Below are positions 49,211-57,528 of a stretch of 64,000 bases of DNA, piece after piece (the first letter of the stretch is position 1; each line of letters begins with the position of its first letter). Source of the stretch: a virus; IMG/VR virus record IMGVR_UViG_3300037804_000367, positions 62,001 to 126,000 of that record, one strand, 5' to 3'. The position numbers were made by a program, and so were the translations under genes. The notes under the pieces were generated by a model, which worked only from the letters and a program-made list of their open reading frames with translations, was not told the DNA's origin and did not search any database.

Positions 49211-49561
49211 TTACCCTTCTGAACCTAAATCAAAACCACCGCCAAGTGGAAATGACATCTGTCCCTGATCGGTTTGATCCAACCATGCAACATGAAAGTC
49301 TTTGTTAAGATCAGCAATTCGTAAAATAGTCCCTTTCATTCCTCTTCTTTTTTCACCAGGTACTAAAGAGTTCAATTTAAGGTCATGTATACGGTTACTG
49401 GCTTTGATCCACAAATGACATCTAGGTGCAAGAAAAACATTGTTTTCTGCATCCTTCATAGTAAGAACATCTACCTGTCCATTTACATTTAATCTATAAC
49501 GAATCTTTCCTTCGCAGTACTCATCAGTGACTTTCCACTCTTCAACAAAATATTTATACAC
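49211..49561 (-). CDS. Unknown 116-residue protein
   Basis: GTG start after AAAAAGGAAAGCAC. Beta-rich (YRLNVNGQVDVLTMKDAENNVFLAPRCHLWIKA...GFDLGSEG). No recognised family. First gene upstream of the 715-residue protein. Confidence 0.5.
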   Translation of the reverse strand: MYKYFVEEWKVTDEYCEGKIRYRLNVNGQVDVLTMKDAENNVFLAPRCHLWIKASNRIHDLKLNSLVPGEKRRGMKGTILRIADLNKDFHVAWLDQTDQGQMSFPLGGGFDLGSEG

Positions 49562-49610
49562 GTGCTTTCCTTTTTATGTTTATATATAATCCCACTGCAG
49601 TAAATCTTTG

Positions 49611-49823
49611 TTACCACAAGTGCCAGGTTTCATCAAGAATAATTCCATCTAATCTCAGATGTCTAATGCCCTGATCTGATATATTTAAAATTATATTATC
49701 AGGATAACTATCATCATCCACAGAATAAAAGGTTACAGATAGGTCACTCTGCCATTGATCTAATGATTTTATAATACCTACTGAATCAAATGCAGGGACG
49801 CGATACTTTTCCATTTCCATCAT
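49611..49823 (-). CDS. Unknown 70-residue protein
   Basis: IIKSLDQWQSDLSVTFYSVDDDSYPDNIILNISDQGIRHLRLDG: beta-rich acidic protein. Family not recognised. Follows 49831..50022 by 7 nt. Confidence 0.5.
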   Translation of the reverse strand: MMEMEKYRVPAFDSVGIIKSLDQWQSDLSVTFYSVDDDSYPDNIILNISDQGIRHLRLDGIILDETWHLW

Positions 49824-49830
49824 AACCGTC

Positions 49831-50022
49831 CTACTTGCTTTTTAAATACAGACAATCCTTGTCTCTGAAACAATCCAAGTGTGATATAATTCCGAAGCCT
49901 TCTGATTGAGTCTTCTTCATGAGTTCATGTTTATTGATCTGAACATAATCGTTCATGTAATCGATCCACATAAAAACTCTACCTTTGTTCGCAACAGCAT
50001 TTACTAATGAGTCGTATATCAT
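49831..50022 (-). CDS. Unknown 63-residue protein
   Basis: Short alpha/beta protein (GRVFMWIDYMNDYVQINKHELMKKTQSEGFGIISH). No recognised family. Confidence 0.45.
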   Translation of the reverse strand: MIYDSLVNAVANKGRVFMWIDYMNDYVQINKHELMKKTQSEGFGIISHLDCFRDKDCLYLKSK

Positions 50023-50034
50023 TTTGGTGTTTTC

Positions 50035-50421
50035 CTATTTAATATTGTTAAAATAATTGGTTAAATCGTTGACGTTATAATAATGCATAGCATGTTTAGT
50101 TATTATTTCATTTGATGTTGACTGCCACGTATGTGTCTTCCTATCTAAACACTTCTTATAAATGTCAACATACAAGTCGCTAAAATTTAATGTTTGATCT
50201 ATTTTAGGCAATTCGATATCGTGTTCGGTTGCAAATTGTCTAATCGAAAGATAACCTTCAAACTTTTGATTTGGGCAATTAAGTTCAACTTCAAAGTCGG
50301 TTCCGCAACCATTCCACATTGTGATTTGAAAGCCACATTTATATGATACGGGCCATGCATGAAACCCACTTTCAGGTTGTTCATCAGACTTTGTTGCATT
50401 ACAATGAGGACATACTATCAT
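50035..50421 (-). CDS. Zinc-site protein of unknown function
   Basis: 128 residues opening IVCPHCNATKSDEQPESGFHAWPVSYKCG, a CxxC...C metal site, then helical C-terminus. ATGA overlap with upstream gene. Confidence 0.5.
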   Translation of the reverse strand: MIVCPHCNATKSDEQPESGFHAWPVSYKCGFQITMWNGCGTDFEVELNCPNQKFEGYLSIRQFATEHDIELPKIDQTLNFSDLYVDIYKKCLDRKTHTWQSTSNEIITKHAMHYYNVNDLTNYFNNIK

Positions 50422-51164
50422 TTCTTTTTATCCTTTCTGAATGAATATTTATCAAACCCTTTAGATTCAGCAACTACTTTATCACCACCGACTGGCATCT
50501 TTGGATCTGTTAGTGCAGTAAGTGTATTACCAATGAACATATCTATTTCTTGAAAAGTGGTATATGGATCCAAAATACTTGCGAAGCTAATATCCTTTAA
50601 ACATGGATTAGTATTCAAGAAGAACGTACGGTGACTTTGATCAAATTTAAAATACGGAACATTGTATTCTATGAACAAATCTTGTACAAAACGATTACTT
50701 GCATACTCATCAAATGGTTTAGCGTCATCCTTTTCAACAGCTTTAAAATCAGGTCGCCAATGCCATCCGCCTTTTTTAACAACACAATACTCGTGTTTGT
50801 TTGAAGATGAAATTACTTTTAGTACTGATTTACCATAAGAAGGATCTTCGATAATATAGTAACGATACAACTTTCCGCAGAAAAATAAACATACTCGTTC
50901 TACGTCAACGCTGAGAATTTCTCTTTTGTTAAATTTAGTTGACATTAATGACCAAGTAGTATATACTTCTCGTGGAAAGTCAGGCAACATGTCTTTGTAG
51001 ACATATATGTTAACACGGTGAGAAGTATAATCATACATCTTCTGTTTCGGCAAATCTTTGATTTCGACTCGTTCGTTTTTACGAACAAATCTAAAATCAT
51101 CTTTGTCGTAGTATTGGGCCGCCACTCCGTCGTAATAATCTTTAAATTTTGAATGTATAATCAT
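50418..51164 (-). CDS. Unknown 248-residue protein, first in P14 unit
   Basis: RBS AAAAAAGGAGTTTTGAT. N-terminal basic beta part, middle with VCLFFCGKLYRYYIIEDPSYGKSVLKVIS, C-terminal helix ending SFRKDKKK. No family recognised. Confidence 0.55.
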   Translation of the reverse strand: MIIHSKFKDYYDGVAAQYYDKDDFRFVRKNERVEIKDLPKQKMYDYTSHRVNIYVYKDMLPDFPREVYTTWSLMSTKFNKREILSVDVERVCLFFCGKLYRYYIIEDPSYGKSVLKVISSSNKHEYCVVKKGGWHWRPDFKAVEKDDAKPFDEYASNRFVQDLFIEYNVPYFKFDQSHRTFFLNTNPCLKDISFASILDPYTTFQEIDMFIGNTLTALTDPKMPVGGDKVVAESKGFDKYSFRKDKKK

Positions 51165-51197
51165 ATCAAAACTCCTTTTTTGTTTAACTACCTTATT

Positions 51198-51225
51198 ACT
51201 ATACTACGTTAAATTTAAAAGTCAA
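51198..51225 (-). promoter_or_regulatory. Sigma70-like promoter P14
   Basis: TTGACT (51220-51225), 16-nt spacer, TATAGT (51198-51203). Drives 50418..51164 and small genes to 49211, perhaps on into the glycan module. Confidence 0.72.
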
Positions 51226-51509
51226 CTACTAAATGCAGAAATCGGCTCAGAAAACATTACTGGAAAATGTTTCTTAATGGTCGCACAAAGATCGAATACA
51301 TCGGAAAATGTTTTCATTTCAAAGTCTTCTCCATTATCATTTTGATCATAGGTACAAATCCAAATATCAGTCTTTGAATCAACATGTGCTGTGATAAGAA
51401 GAGTTTCATCACCTACTTGTTTGAAATAATCTCCGTGACTGTCCTTCTCAAAGGCTTGCTTTGATATTAAATCGAACAGTGATACAACATTTTTATTACA
51501 GGCTTTCAT
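51222..51509 (-). CDS. Unknown 95-residue protein
   Basis: Helix, then beta part (ETLLITAHVDSKTDIWICTYDQNDNGEDFEMKTFSDVFD), final helix. Its last codons overlap the P14 -35 box. Unknown. Confidence 0.5.
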   Translation of the reverse strand: MKACNKNVVSLFDLISKQAFEKDSHGDYFKQVGDETLLITAHVDSKTDIWICTYDQNDNGEDFEMKTFSDVFDLCATIKKHFPVMFSEPISAFSS

Positions 51510-51759
51510 AGTATTCCTTTTTGAGGTTTGAATCTTTATTTAATTGTTCAACAGTTTCAAAATCAAAGTCTCCAAATGGAACTCGACCAAACTCTTGTAC
51601 AAACGTTATTATGTCCATCATAGAATAACCGTCAATCCATGATTCACTAACATCACTATGAGTGACTTCCGAATCTCTGATACATGCTGAATACACTTCC
51701 CAAAATATTGACGAGGTGTCTAGTTCTTTTTGGAACAATTCTTTGGTACGAACTTCCAT
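51496..51759 (-). CDS. Unknown 87-residue protein
   Basis: Acidic helical protein (SWIDGYSMMDIITFVQEFGRVPFGDFDFETVEQ). Overlaps the next gene by 14 nt. No recognised family. Confidence 0.45.
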   Translation of the reverse strand: MEVRTKELFQKELDTSSIFWEVYSACIRDSEVTHSDVSESWIDGYSMMDIITFVQEFGRVPFGDFDFETVEQLNKDSNLKKEYYESL

Positions 51760-51814
51760 TTAAATCAACTCCAGTTTTGGTTTCATAGTATTATCACTGA
51801 TAATCACATAAAAT

Positions 51815-51847
51815 AAAAAAGAATCTAATAAAATTAGATTCTTTTTT
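51815..51847 (-). terminator. Intrinsic terminator T6
   Basis: GAATCTAAT-aaa-ATTAGATTC flanked by A6 and T6. Ends the unit containing 51850..52059. Confidence 0.85.
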
Positions 51848-51849
51848 AG

Positions 51850-52059
51850 TTATTTGTTGACGTTTTTGTATTGAGTATTTCGATAACGCTTCCATGTCTT
51901 TGTGTTATCTCCTCGCTGATGACCATCACACGAGCAGCAAAAACAGAATCTCCATCTAGGGCATTTCATTCCATACTCTCCTGAGATGCGATATTTATCT
52001 GTGGCACGTTCGTGTTTAAGTAATGTCTCATACTTATCATACTCTTCGTAGTCTATCAT
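51850..52059 (-). CDS. Small basic Cys-rich protein with WKxxRxTQY motif
   Basis: 69 residues. CPRWRFCFCCSC Cys cluster, then TKTWKRYRNTQYKNVNK. Shares the terminal W-K-x-x-R-x-T-Q-Y motif with 24759..24953 and 58229..58561. Terminator T6 starts within its last bases. Confidence 0.55.
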   Translation of the reverse strand: MIDYEEYDKYETLLKHERATDKYRISGEYGMKCPRWRFCFCCSCDGHQRGDNTKTWKRYRNTQYKNVNK

Positions 52060-52113
52060 AATGTAACTCCTTTGTTTATAGTTACCTCATGATGTACCTC
52101 CTATTAATTTATA

Positions 52114-52515
52114 TTATCGTCTCGTTTTAAATAATTTACTAACTTCTCGTGATGACAGCTTCGTCCAATTTTTGGTAATGTTATCAAATTCCTTATCAGC
52201 ATGTAAGATATGTTCGCTCTTATCTCCAATATTTAAATCACTATGTGGAACAATAACTCTTCCAGTTGTACGAATATATCCAGGTCCCCAATCAGGTGCA
52301 AGTTCAACTGTACTGACTTTGAAAACAGGTCCGTCTGAAAATCGTTTCCCAACTCTCCATTGATTTTGCTCTACGGTTTGTTGAGCAAGTAGATTAAAAT
52401 ACGTTTCTTTAAGAGTGTCTTTTACATCTTCAAAATGTTTTGTGATTTTACTGAAGTGGTGGAAGTTATTAGTTACTAGATCCAAGTGGTTCTTTACATC
52501 TGTGAGTTGTTCCAT
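52114..52515 (-). CDS. Unknown 133-residue protein
   Basis: N-terminal helix/coil (TDVKNHLDLVTNNFHHFSKITKHFEDVKDTL), C-terminal beta part. Ends REVSKLFKTRR. Unknown family. RBS GGAGATTATATC. Confidence 0.5.
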   Translation of the reverse strand: MEQLTDVKNHLDLVTNNFHHFSKITKHFEDVKDTLKETYFNLLAQQTVEQNQWRVGKRFSDGPVFKVSTVELAPDWGPGYIRTTGRVIVPHSDLNIGDKSEHILHADKEFDNITKNWTKLSSREVSKLFKTRR

Positions 52516-52540
52516 GATATAATCTCCGAGAGGTTAAAGG

Positions 52541-52885
52541 TTATAATGATTGTTCATCACGTCTTTGGTATCCTTTCACCTGTTCTCGTTGTTTCAATCT
52601 CCTTAAAAAGAAGATTAATTCTCTAGGATCAAGTGCTCGTGATTCCAATAAAGGATATTCATCAACGCTTATAATATATTTACTATCTTCTAGTCCAAAA
52701 TACTCGTGGTCAGAGCAAGCAGATGCTAAAACAAACAAAGTGCCGGTAAAGAAATCAATAACAAACTTCTCAATATCATTGTCATCATACCTGCTAAATA
52801 AAAAATCAATTGCGGGAGGATGAATACTTTTTATATCAGTCAATAATTGAAGAGCTAGTTGCTCAGCGGCCTCTGATTCCATCAT
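52541..52885 (-). CDS. Unknown 114-residue protein
   Basis: Helical N-terminus (SEAAEQLALQLLTDIKSIHPPAIDFLFSRY). Overlaps the upstream gene by 23 nt. No recognised family. Confidence 0.5.
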   Translation of the reverse strand: MMESEAAEQLALQLLTDIKSIHPPAIDFLFSRYDDNDIEKFVIDFFTGTLFVLASACSDHEYFGLEDSKYIISVDEYPLLESRALDPRELIFFLRRLKQREQVKGYQRRDEQSL

Positions 52886-53369
52886 ATTTCCCTTTTGAAT
52901 ATCTTTTAATTTCTAAAAGTCCGCCTTTTAAAATATCTCTCAATCTAATTTGTTCAGTTTTAAACTCTTCGTCAACAAGCTTTGCTAATATCAAAGTCTT
53001 GTAAATCAAACTAACATCATCCGGAAAGGCCCAATAGAATCCATGTGGATCAATTCTCGTTATTGTGTCTTCTTGTTGCTGTACCAAATGATCTTTTATC
53101 TTATTATAAAAGTACATTCCATCATCTTCTACTGGCTCGAGAGTGACCTTAGCAAACTTTGACACCCTTTGCCAATCAACTTTCTCTTCAAGATCGACAT
53201 ACATATCATTTTGAGTTTGCTCATATTGTGTCCTTTGCTTCACAGCTCCTAAAAAGGTAGGAGAAGTGAATCGCTTTTCATTACAGACAGCAATGAAAGT
53301 TTTAGACTCCACACATAACATTACATTAGGTATGGCATCTGAGGACATGTCTATAATTTTTGTGTTCAA
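52863..53369 (-). CDS. Unknown 168-residue protein, TTG start
   Basis: TTG start chosen because AGGAAT lies 9 nt upstream; an ATG seven codons in has no ribosome site. Beta-rich first half, helical second (LRDILKGGLLEIKRYSKGKYDG). Just downstream of the exonuclease. Confidence 0.5.
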   Translation of the reverse strand: MNTKIIDMSSDAIPNVMLCVESKTFIAVCNEKRFTSPTFLGAVKQRTQYEQTQNDMYVDLEEKVDWQRVSKFAKVTLEPVEDDGMYFYNKIKDHLVQQQEDTITRIDPHGFYWAFPDDVSLIYKTLILAKLVDEEFKTEQIRLRDILKGGLLEIKRYSKGKYDGIRGR

Positions 53370-53380
53370 GCGTGTGATTC

Positions 53381-53905
53381 CTAGAGAGCATTTACTTTTT
53401 TGTAAATGAGATTGAGTTCCTCAGCTTGGTGTACAGCATCAGCCATTGCATTATGGAGTTCTTTGTTCTTTGGCATGTCACGTTCAATAGGAAGTTTGAA
53501 TACAGTTCTAAATTCTCTGAGCATCCAAAATTGCCAAGGTAGTTTAATGTCATAACTTTCATAAGCATTCTCTAATAAATTAAAATCAAAAGATCCTTTA
53601 CTCCAAAACTCATCAATCCTTTTACCTTTAATGAATTTCTTTAATCCACGAAGTCCTTCTTCGAGATCTTCATCTCCGATAATATCATACAAACTTACTT
53701 CTTGTCTGAACCAAAAGGCTAATGTAGAAGCAGTTGCGGAACGGTTTTCTTGACTGCCAACATTCATTCTTGATTCAAAAGTTTCCATCATTCCATTTTC
53801 ATCGAATATGACAGCTCCGATTTGAATGATTACAGCGTCATTTGCCGTGCCTAATGTTTCTATATCAATCATGCATCGTTTTACTGGCTTATCTTCTTCA
53901 GACAT
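53381..53905 (-). CDS. DnaQ-like 3'-5' exonuclease (Rv2179c-type)
   Basis: 174 residues. MIDIETLGT is Exo I (D-x-E), SKGSFDFNLLENAY is Exo II-like and HNAMADAVHQAEEL is Exo III (H-x4-D). The opening and middle match the 3'-5' exoribonuclease family common in phages. Degrades single-stranded RNA or DNA ends; which one is unknown. Confidence 0.83.
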   Translation of the reverse strand: MSEEDKPVKRCMIDIETLGTANDAVIIQIGAVIFDENGMMETFESRMNVGSQENRSATASTLAFWFRQEVSLYDIIGDEDLEEGLRGLKKFIKGKRIDEFWSKGSFDFNLLENAYESYDIKLPWQFWMLREFRTVFKLPIERDMPKNKELHNAMADAVHQAEELNLIYKKVNAL

Positions 53906-53974
53906 AGTTTAAATCCTTTTTAGTTGTTATGTTATTATCACAATAACAACTAAAAAGTTTATTCAGATTGGAAT

Positions 53975-54682
53975 TTAAAGGGAATTAATCAATGACACTA
54001 CATCTTCTGTGGGAATAATGAATGCTACTCCGTCACCGTTTACTTTATATGAACATATCCCTACTACTTGACCGAGTACATTGAATACAGGGCCTCCACT
54101 ATTACCAGGATTGATAGGAGTATCAACTTGAATTACTTTTGTTGGCCAAGGTGAAACTCTATTCAACGTTTTGTTGATATCTTGGTGAACAGCTGACACA
54201 ATTCCTGATGTTATACTGAAAGGTGAGCCGTACGGGTGTCCTATTGCAAATACTCTTGACCCGACATTTGGATACTTTACAACGTACTTGCATTGCTTAA
54301 AATGTCTAAGTGGACTTACGATAGGAATGATGATTGCTAAATCAGTCGCAACGTTTCTCTTCAATACCTTGCATTCATATTTGACATCACTGCCTTTGAA
54401 TTCAATGAATATTTTTTGAGACCACATCGGATGAACTGACACTACATGGTTAGCAGTAATAATATGATACTTGTCATTCCAGAAAATTCCAGTACCTGTA
54501 GATTGAGAAACTAAGTTTCCTAAATAATTTACATTGTAAATTTTAACAATGCGTTTGCATTGTTCTTGGTACATTTCATTAACGACAGTGTCTTGCGCTA
54601 ACATTAATTTTTGATTTTTGGACAGATGTTGACATCCAAACACGAATAATAAAACTATTAAACAACTGGCTATTCTTTTCAT
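53975..54682 (-). CDS. Trypsin-like (HtrA-type) serine protease lipoprotein
   Basis: 235 residues. Lipoprotein signal KRIASCLIVLLFVFGC, then the chymotrypsin-fold triad: ITANHVV (His), TDLAIIIPI (Asp) and NPGNSGGPVFN (Ser). No PDZ domain. It should be anchored at the cell surface or periplasm. Late-type TATAAATA box upstream. Could remodel the host envelope or degrade extracellular protein. Confidence 0.83.
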   Translation of the reverse strand: MKRIASCLIVLLFVFGCQHLSKNQKLMLAQDTVVNEMYQEQCKRIVKIYNVNYLGNLVSQSTGTGIFWNDKYHIITANHVVSVHPMWSQKIFIEFKGSDVKYECKVLKRNVATDLAIIIPIVSPLRHFKQCKYVVKYPNVGSRVFAIGHPYGSPFSITSGIVSAVHQDINKTLNRVSPWPTKVIQVDTPINPGNSGGPVFNVLGQVVGICSYKVNGDGVAFIIPTEDVVSLINSL

Positions 54683-54700
54683 AAATATCTCCTTCAGAGT

Positions 54701-54708
54701 TATTTATA
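54701..54708 (-). promoter_or_regulatory. T4-late-like promoter TATAAATA
   Basis: Exact TATAAATA on the minus strand, 19 nt before the protease ATG, with GAAGGAG ribosome site between. Confidence 0.5.
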
Positions 54709-54739
54709 GATATAGCCAGTGCAAGTTTAATTTTCGATC

Positions 54740-55021
54740 TTAATCCCAGTGTACGCCTAGTCTATTTCCCTTTTTGTCGTACTGTCTAATTATGATCTTG
54801 GAGTATCCTAAATATTCAAGATAATTTGTCATGGTATAAATTTGATGTTCATCAAATACACAATCGAACCCAACTGTTGTCGAGCCATGATACTTATCAC
54901 CTTCGCGTATCATGCTGATAATTTTGTCTTGAAGTAAACTTAGAACGAAGCATGCATCTTCGTTGAGTTGAGTCTTGAGATTTTTACATTGAAGCTGTCT
55001 AGCTTCGGCTGCGGTAATCAT
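54740..55021 (-). CDS. Unknown phage protein
   Basis: 93 residues: MITAAEARQLQ...LLQDKIISMIREGDKYH, then HQIYTMTNYLEYLGYSKIIIRQ. The ITAxEAR...I...I..A/G pattern with a helix followed by strands is widespread among small phage proteins; function unknown. Confidence 0.55.
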   Translation of the reverse strand: MITAAEARQLQCKNLKTQLNEDACFVLSLLQDKIISMIREGDKYHGSTTVGFDCVFDEHQIYTMTNYLEYLGYSKIIIRQYDKKGNRLGVHWD

Positions 55022-55037
55022 AATGATCTCCTAAAAG

Positions 55038-55325
55038 TTATTTAGTTATCCAAATTATAAGTATTATTACAACAATACTTATTGCAGAAATAAATTGTAG
55101 CATAGTCATTGATTTATATTTTCGTTGTTTATTTGGATCAAAATGAAGTTCTTCATATTGATGCACAACCCAATTCCAATAAGGTTCAGTTGACTTAGAT
55201 TCAATCCACTTGTCAATTGTAAATTTCTGATCTTGCGATCCTCTATCCTTTACCCAGTAATTCAGGTACTGTAGATCGTCAGTAAGTATTTTATTTTTAC
55301 GTGACATAAGTATGTTTTCGAACAC
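55038..55325 (-). CDS. Tail-anchored membrane protein
   Basis: 95 residues, GTG start; an ATG six codons inside is also possible. Soluble charged body, then a C-terminal transmembrane helix (MLQFISAISIVVIILIIW). Unknown role. Not linked to a P-type promoter. Confidence 0.5.
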   Translation of the reverse strand: MFENILMSRKNKILTDDLQYLNYWVKDRGSQDQKFTIDKWIESKSTEPYWNWVVHQYEELHFDPNKQRKYKSMTMLQFISAISIVVIILIIWITK

Positions 55326-55446
55326 GGTTCGTATACAATAACTCCTTGTTTCAGTTAAATAAAACGTATACTATTTCAACAATATACATTTCCCAACTGC
55401 CGTTTTAAATAGCAGTTATGATAATTATTTATCACTTTTTCACAAT

Positions 55447-55797
55447 TTAATTATCACGATCGTGGTTTGAACGATAGCTATGCACAGTCTGGTTGTCTTC
55501 CTTTATTGTGGTTTGCGGTTTGAAGTCGCTCAAAGTATGTACATTTTCATTGACCATTTTAGTAAAAAATAAAACTGACCAAGCAATAAATTGTGCAAAA
55601 TTCATCGTTCCTGAAAATACCATATCAAGTGAAAACATACTAATTGTTAGACCAACCATTCCTATCATTGTCGATAATATCATTGTCCATGAAAAAGCTG
55701 TTGTGTCTTTTGTTCTGAATGACTTTCTAATCTGAACCAATAGTCCAATCAGGAACATAAAACTCACTCCACCTATTACCATATCTTGCCAAACCAT
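55447..55797 (-). CDS. SemiSWEET/PQ-loop-like membrane protein
   Basis: 116 residues with three transmembrane helices: GGVSFMFLIGLLVQIRKSFRT, a second after KDTTAFSWTMILSTMIGMVG, and a third FAQFIAWSVLFFTK. This is the size and layout of bacterial SemiSWEET half-transporters, including the T-x-x-F/L-S polar loop. Hydrophilic 30-residue tail. Would carry sugars if it dimerises. Followed by unit gap. Confidence 0.65.
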   Translation of the reverse strand: MVWQDMVIGGVSFMFLIGLLVQIRKSFRTKDTTAFSWTMILSTMIGMVGLTISMFSLDMVFSGTMNFAQFIAWSVLFFTKMVNENVHTLSDFKPQTTIKEDNQTVHSYRSNHDRDN

Positions 55798-55858
55798 AAA
55801 TTCAATCCTTGTTTATTATCATACTGTATTTTCGTAAGGATCGTATCAAATGTAAACG

Positions 55859-55891
55859 AAAAAAGACAATCTCATCAAGAGATTGTCTTTT
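55859..55891 (-). terminator. Intrinsic terminator T7
   Basis: AAAAGACAATCTC / GAGATTGTCTTTT inverted repeat with T-tract, following the squalene-cyclase-fold gene. Confidence 0.85.
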
Positions 55892-55907
55892 ATAAATTTT
55901 GGGGTTG

Positions 55908-57425
55908 TTAGTCTATTAGTAGATCGAGCCCTTCTTCTTTAATAATTTTAGCTTCAACTTTCTTAGGTGGCTTCATTTTTGTACTTGGAAGTATGCGATA
56001 ATACACAGCAAGCATTAGAGAACATAGCGCAGTAGAATAAACCTTTCCGTTTATTGCATCTAATCCATGACCTGCTGATTCTCTAGCAGAAGGCGATTCC
56101 CAATGTCCATCTTTGAATTGATTCTTAAGAAGCATCGGTTTCATCTTTTTGTCCCACTTTTTCCAAAGCTTCCCATCTTCAAAGAACATTACTTGTGTGG
56201 CATAATACCATTCGTATAACATAAAAGAGTTTCCCTTCCATGCAATCTTTTCAATTGACTTAGTACTAATGTATGAATATGCTCTGTCGAATTTGTTATC
56301 TTTATTACCTAACAAACTCTTACACAATGCTCCAACAGCTGTCATTGAAGATTTTGGACCTTTTCCTGTACTGTATGCAAACCCACCATCATATTCTCCA
56401 ATGTTACTATAAAGGAGATCAACACCCTTTAAACTCTTATCTAATGCATTTACCAATCCTGGATGCTCTATGCCGGCCATATAAGCTGCTTTAAGTGCTT
56501 GAATGTTCCATCCTCCGAATGATAAATCATTTCGATCAGAGTGCTTGTAATCGTAGTCAAATCCGCCGTTAGGAGATTGTCCTTTTACAATTTTATCAAC
56601 TGCTATATTTAAAGCATCTTCAATCGCATATATTCCTGTAAGTGCATAAGCATCTGCTAGTGCGTAAGTACAAATTGCATATCCGTAACTATGTGAGCTT
56701 TTTGCTGAACCGTCTTTGATTGCTTTAATCATCCACTGAATACCTAACTTCATGTTCTTACCATATCTTTTTGAGGAAGGGGTTTCACCGTCCGCTAATA
56801 ATGCTAACATGGCGAGACCTGTCAGGCCTCCGTGTTGAGATGTACCCCAACTTCCATCAGGATTCTGATGATCGATTAACCATTTCAGAGCAACTTTCTG
56901 AGGAGTGATAGTATCATTTGCGCCATTGCTTTTTCTACCTTTGTTCTTTCCGCCGTCAGATCTTCCACCTGTCATTGGTGTCGCAAATGCTGAATCAGAA
57001 ATCTTTACATCTGATATGTCATCAAATGGTATATCATCATCAATTGTAGGAGTATCGATATCTGAATCTTCAGGAGTGGCTACTTCATTTGTTTCTGTAA
57101 TAATATCAGGAATGGAGGTAGCTAGATCATTTATAGTTGACACTTCAGGATCTTTCGGTTCTGGAATTTCCTCAGGAATGAGTTCTTCGAGTTCCACTAT
57201 TTCAATATCTTGTAATGTGATTTCTATTTCAGCAATTGGTTCTGAAACAGTATCAATCAAAAATATGCATAACAAAACTATTAGAATGAAATGAAACATT
57301 GTAGAGATGGCTGGACCTATTACAGCTTCCTTCAATCTCTTCTTTCTATAATCCTCCTGGATCTGTTCAATTTCAAGTTCATAGTCGAATTCCTCATCAT
57401 ATTCTTCTTCGTAGTACTCACTCAT
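55908..57425 (-). CDS. Membrane-anchored prenyltransferase/squalene-cyclase-fold protein
   Basis: 505 residues. An acidic N-terminus, one transmembrane helix (~residues 39-62), a long acidic Pro/Glu-rich linker (EELIPEEIPEPKDPEV), then ~300 residues of alpha-toroid repeats with QxxDGSWG-type motifs (HQNPDGSWGTSQHGG, SPNGGFDYD). The catalytic DxDD of squalene-hopene cyclases was not seen. This TonB-like anchor plus toroid layout is common in PVC bacteria. Likely host-derived and possibly a scaffold. Confidence 0.7.
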   Translation of the reverse strand: MSEYYEEEYDEEFDYELEIEQIQEDYRKKRLKEAVIGPAISTMFHFILIVLLCIFLIDTVSEPIAEIEITLQDIEIVELEELIPEEIPEPKDPEVSTINDLATSIPDIITETNEVATPEDSDIDTPTIDDDIPFDDISDVKISDSAFATPMTGGRSDGGKNKGRKSNGANDTITPQKVALKWLIDHQNPDGSWGTSQHGGLTGLAMLALLADGETPSSKRYGKNMKLGIQWMIKAIKDGSAKSSHSYGYAICTYALADAYALTGIYAIEDALNIAVDKIVKGQSPNGGFDYDYKHSDRNDLSFGGWNIQALKAAYMAGIEHPGLVNALDKSLKGVDLLYSNIGEYDGGFAYSTGKGPKSSMTAVGALCKSLLGNKDNKFDRAYSYISTKSIEKIAWKGNSFMLYEWYYATQVMFFEDGKLWKKWDKKMKPMLLKNQFKDGHWESPSARESAGHGLDAINGKVYSTALCSLMLAVYYRILPSTKMKPPKKVEAKIIKEEGLDLLID

Positions 57426-57490
57426 TTTGGTTTCCTTTTTTAGTTTACATCTTATTATCCTTACTTATATTTATTTTGTAGACAGTTTGA

Positions 57491-57518
57491 CTGTTTTTAC
57501 TGTTTTTACTGTTTTTAA
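57491..57518 (-). repeat. Three direct copies of a 10-bp AT-rich repeat
   Basis: CTGTTTTTAC occurs three times in tandem (last copy CTGTTTTTAA), about 70-95 nt upstream of the 55908..57425 ATG. Could be a regulator-binding array or a slippage tract. Confidence 0.6.
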
Positions 57519-57528
57519 TGAATAGATA

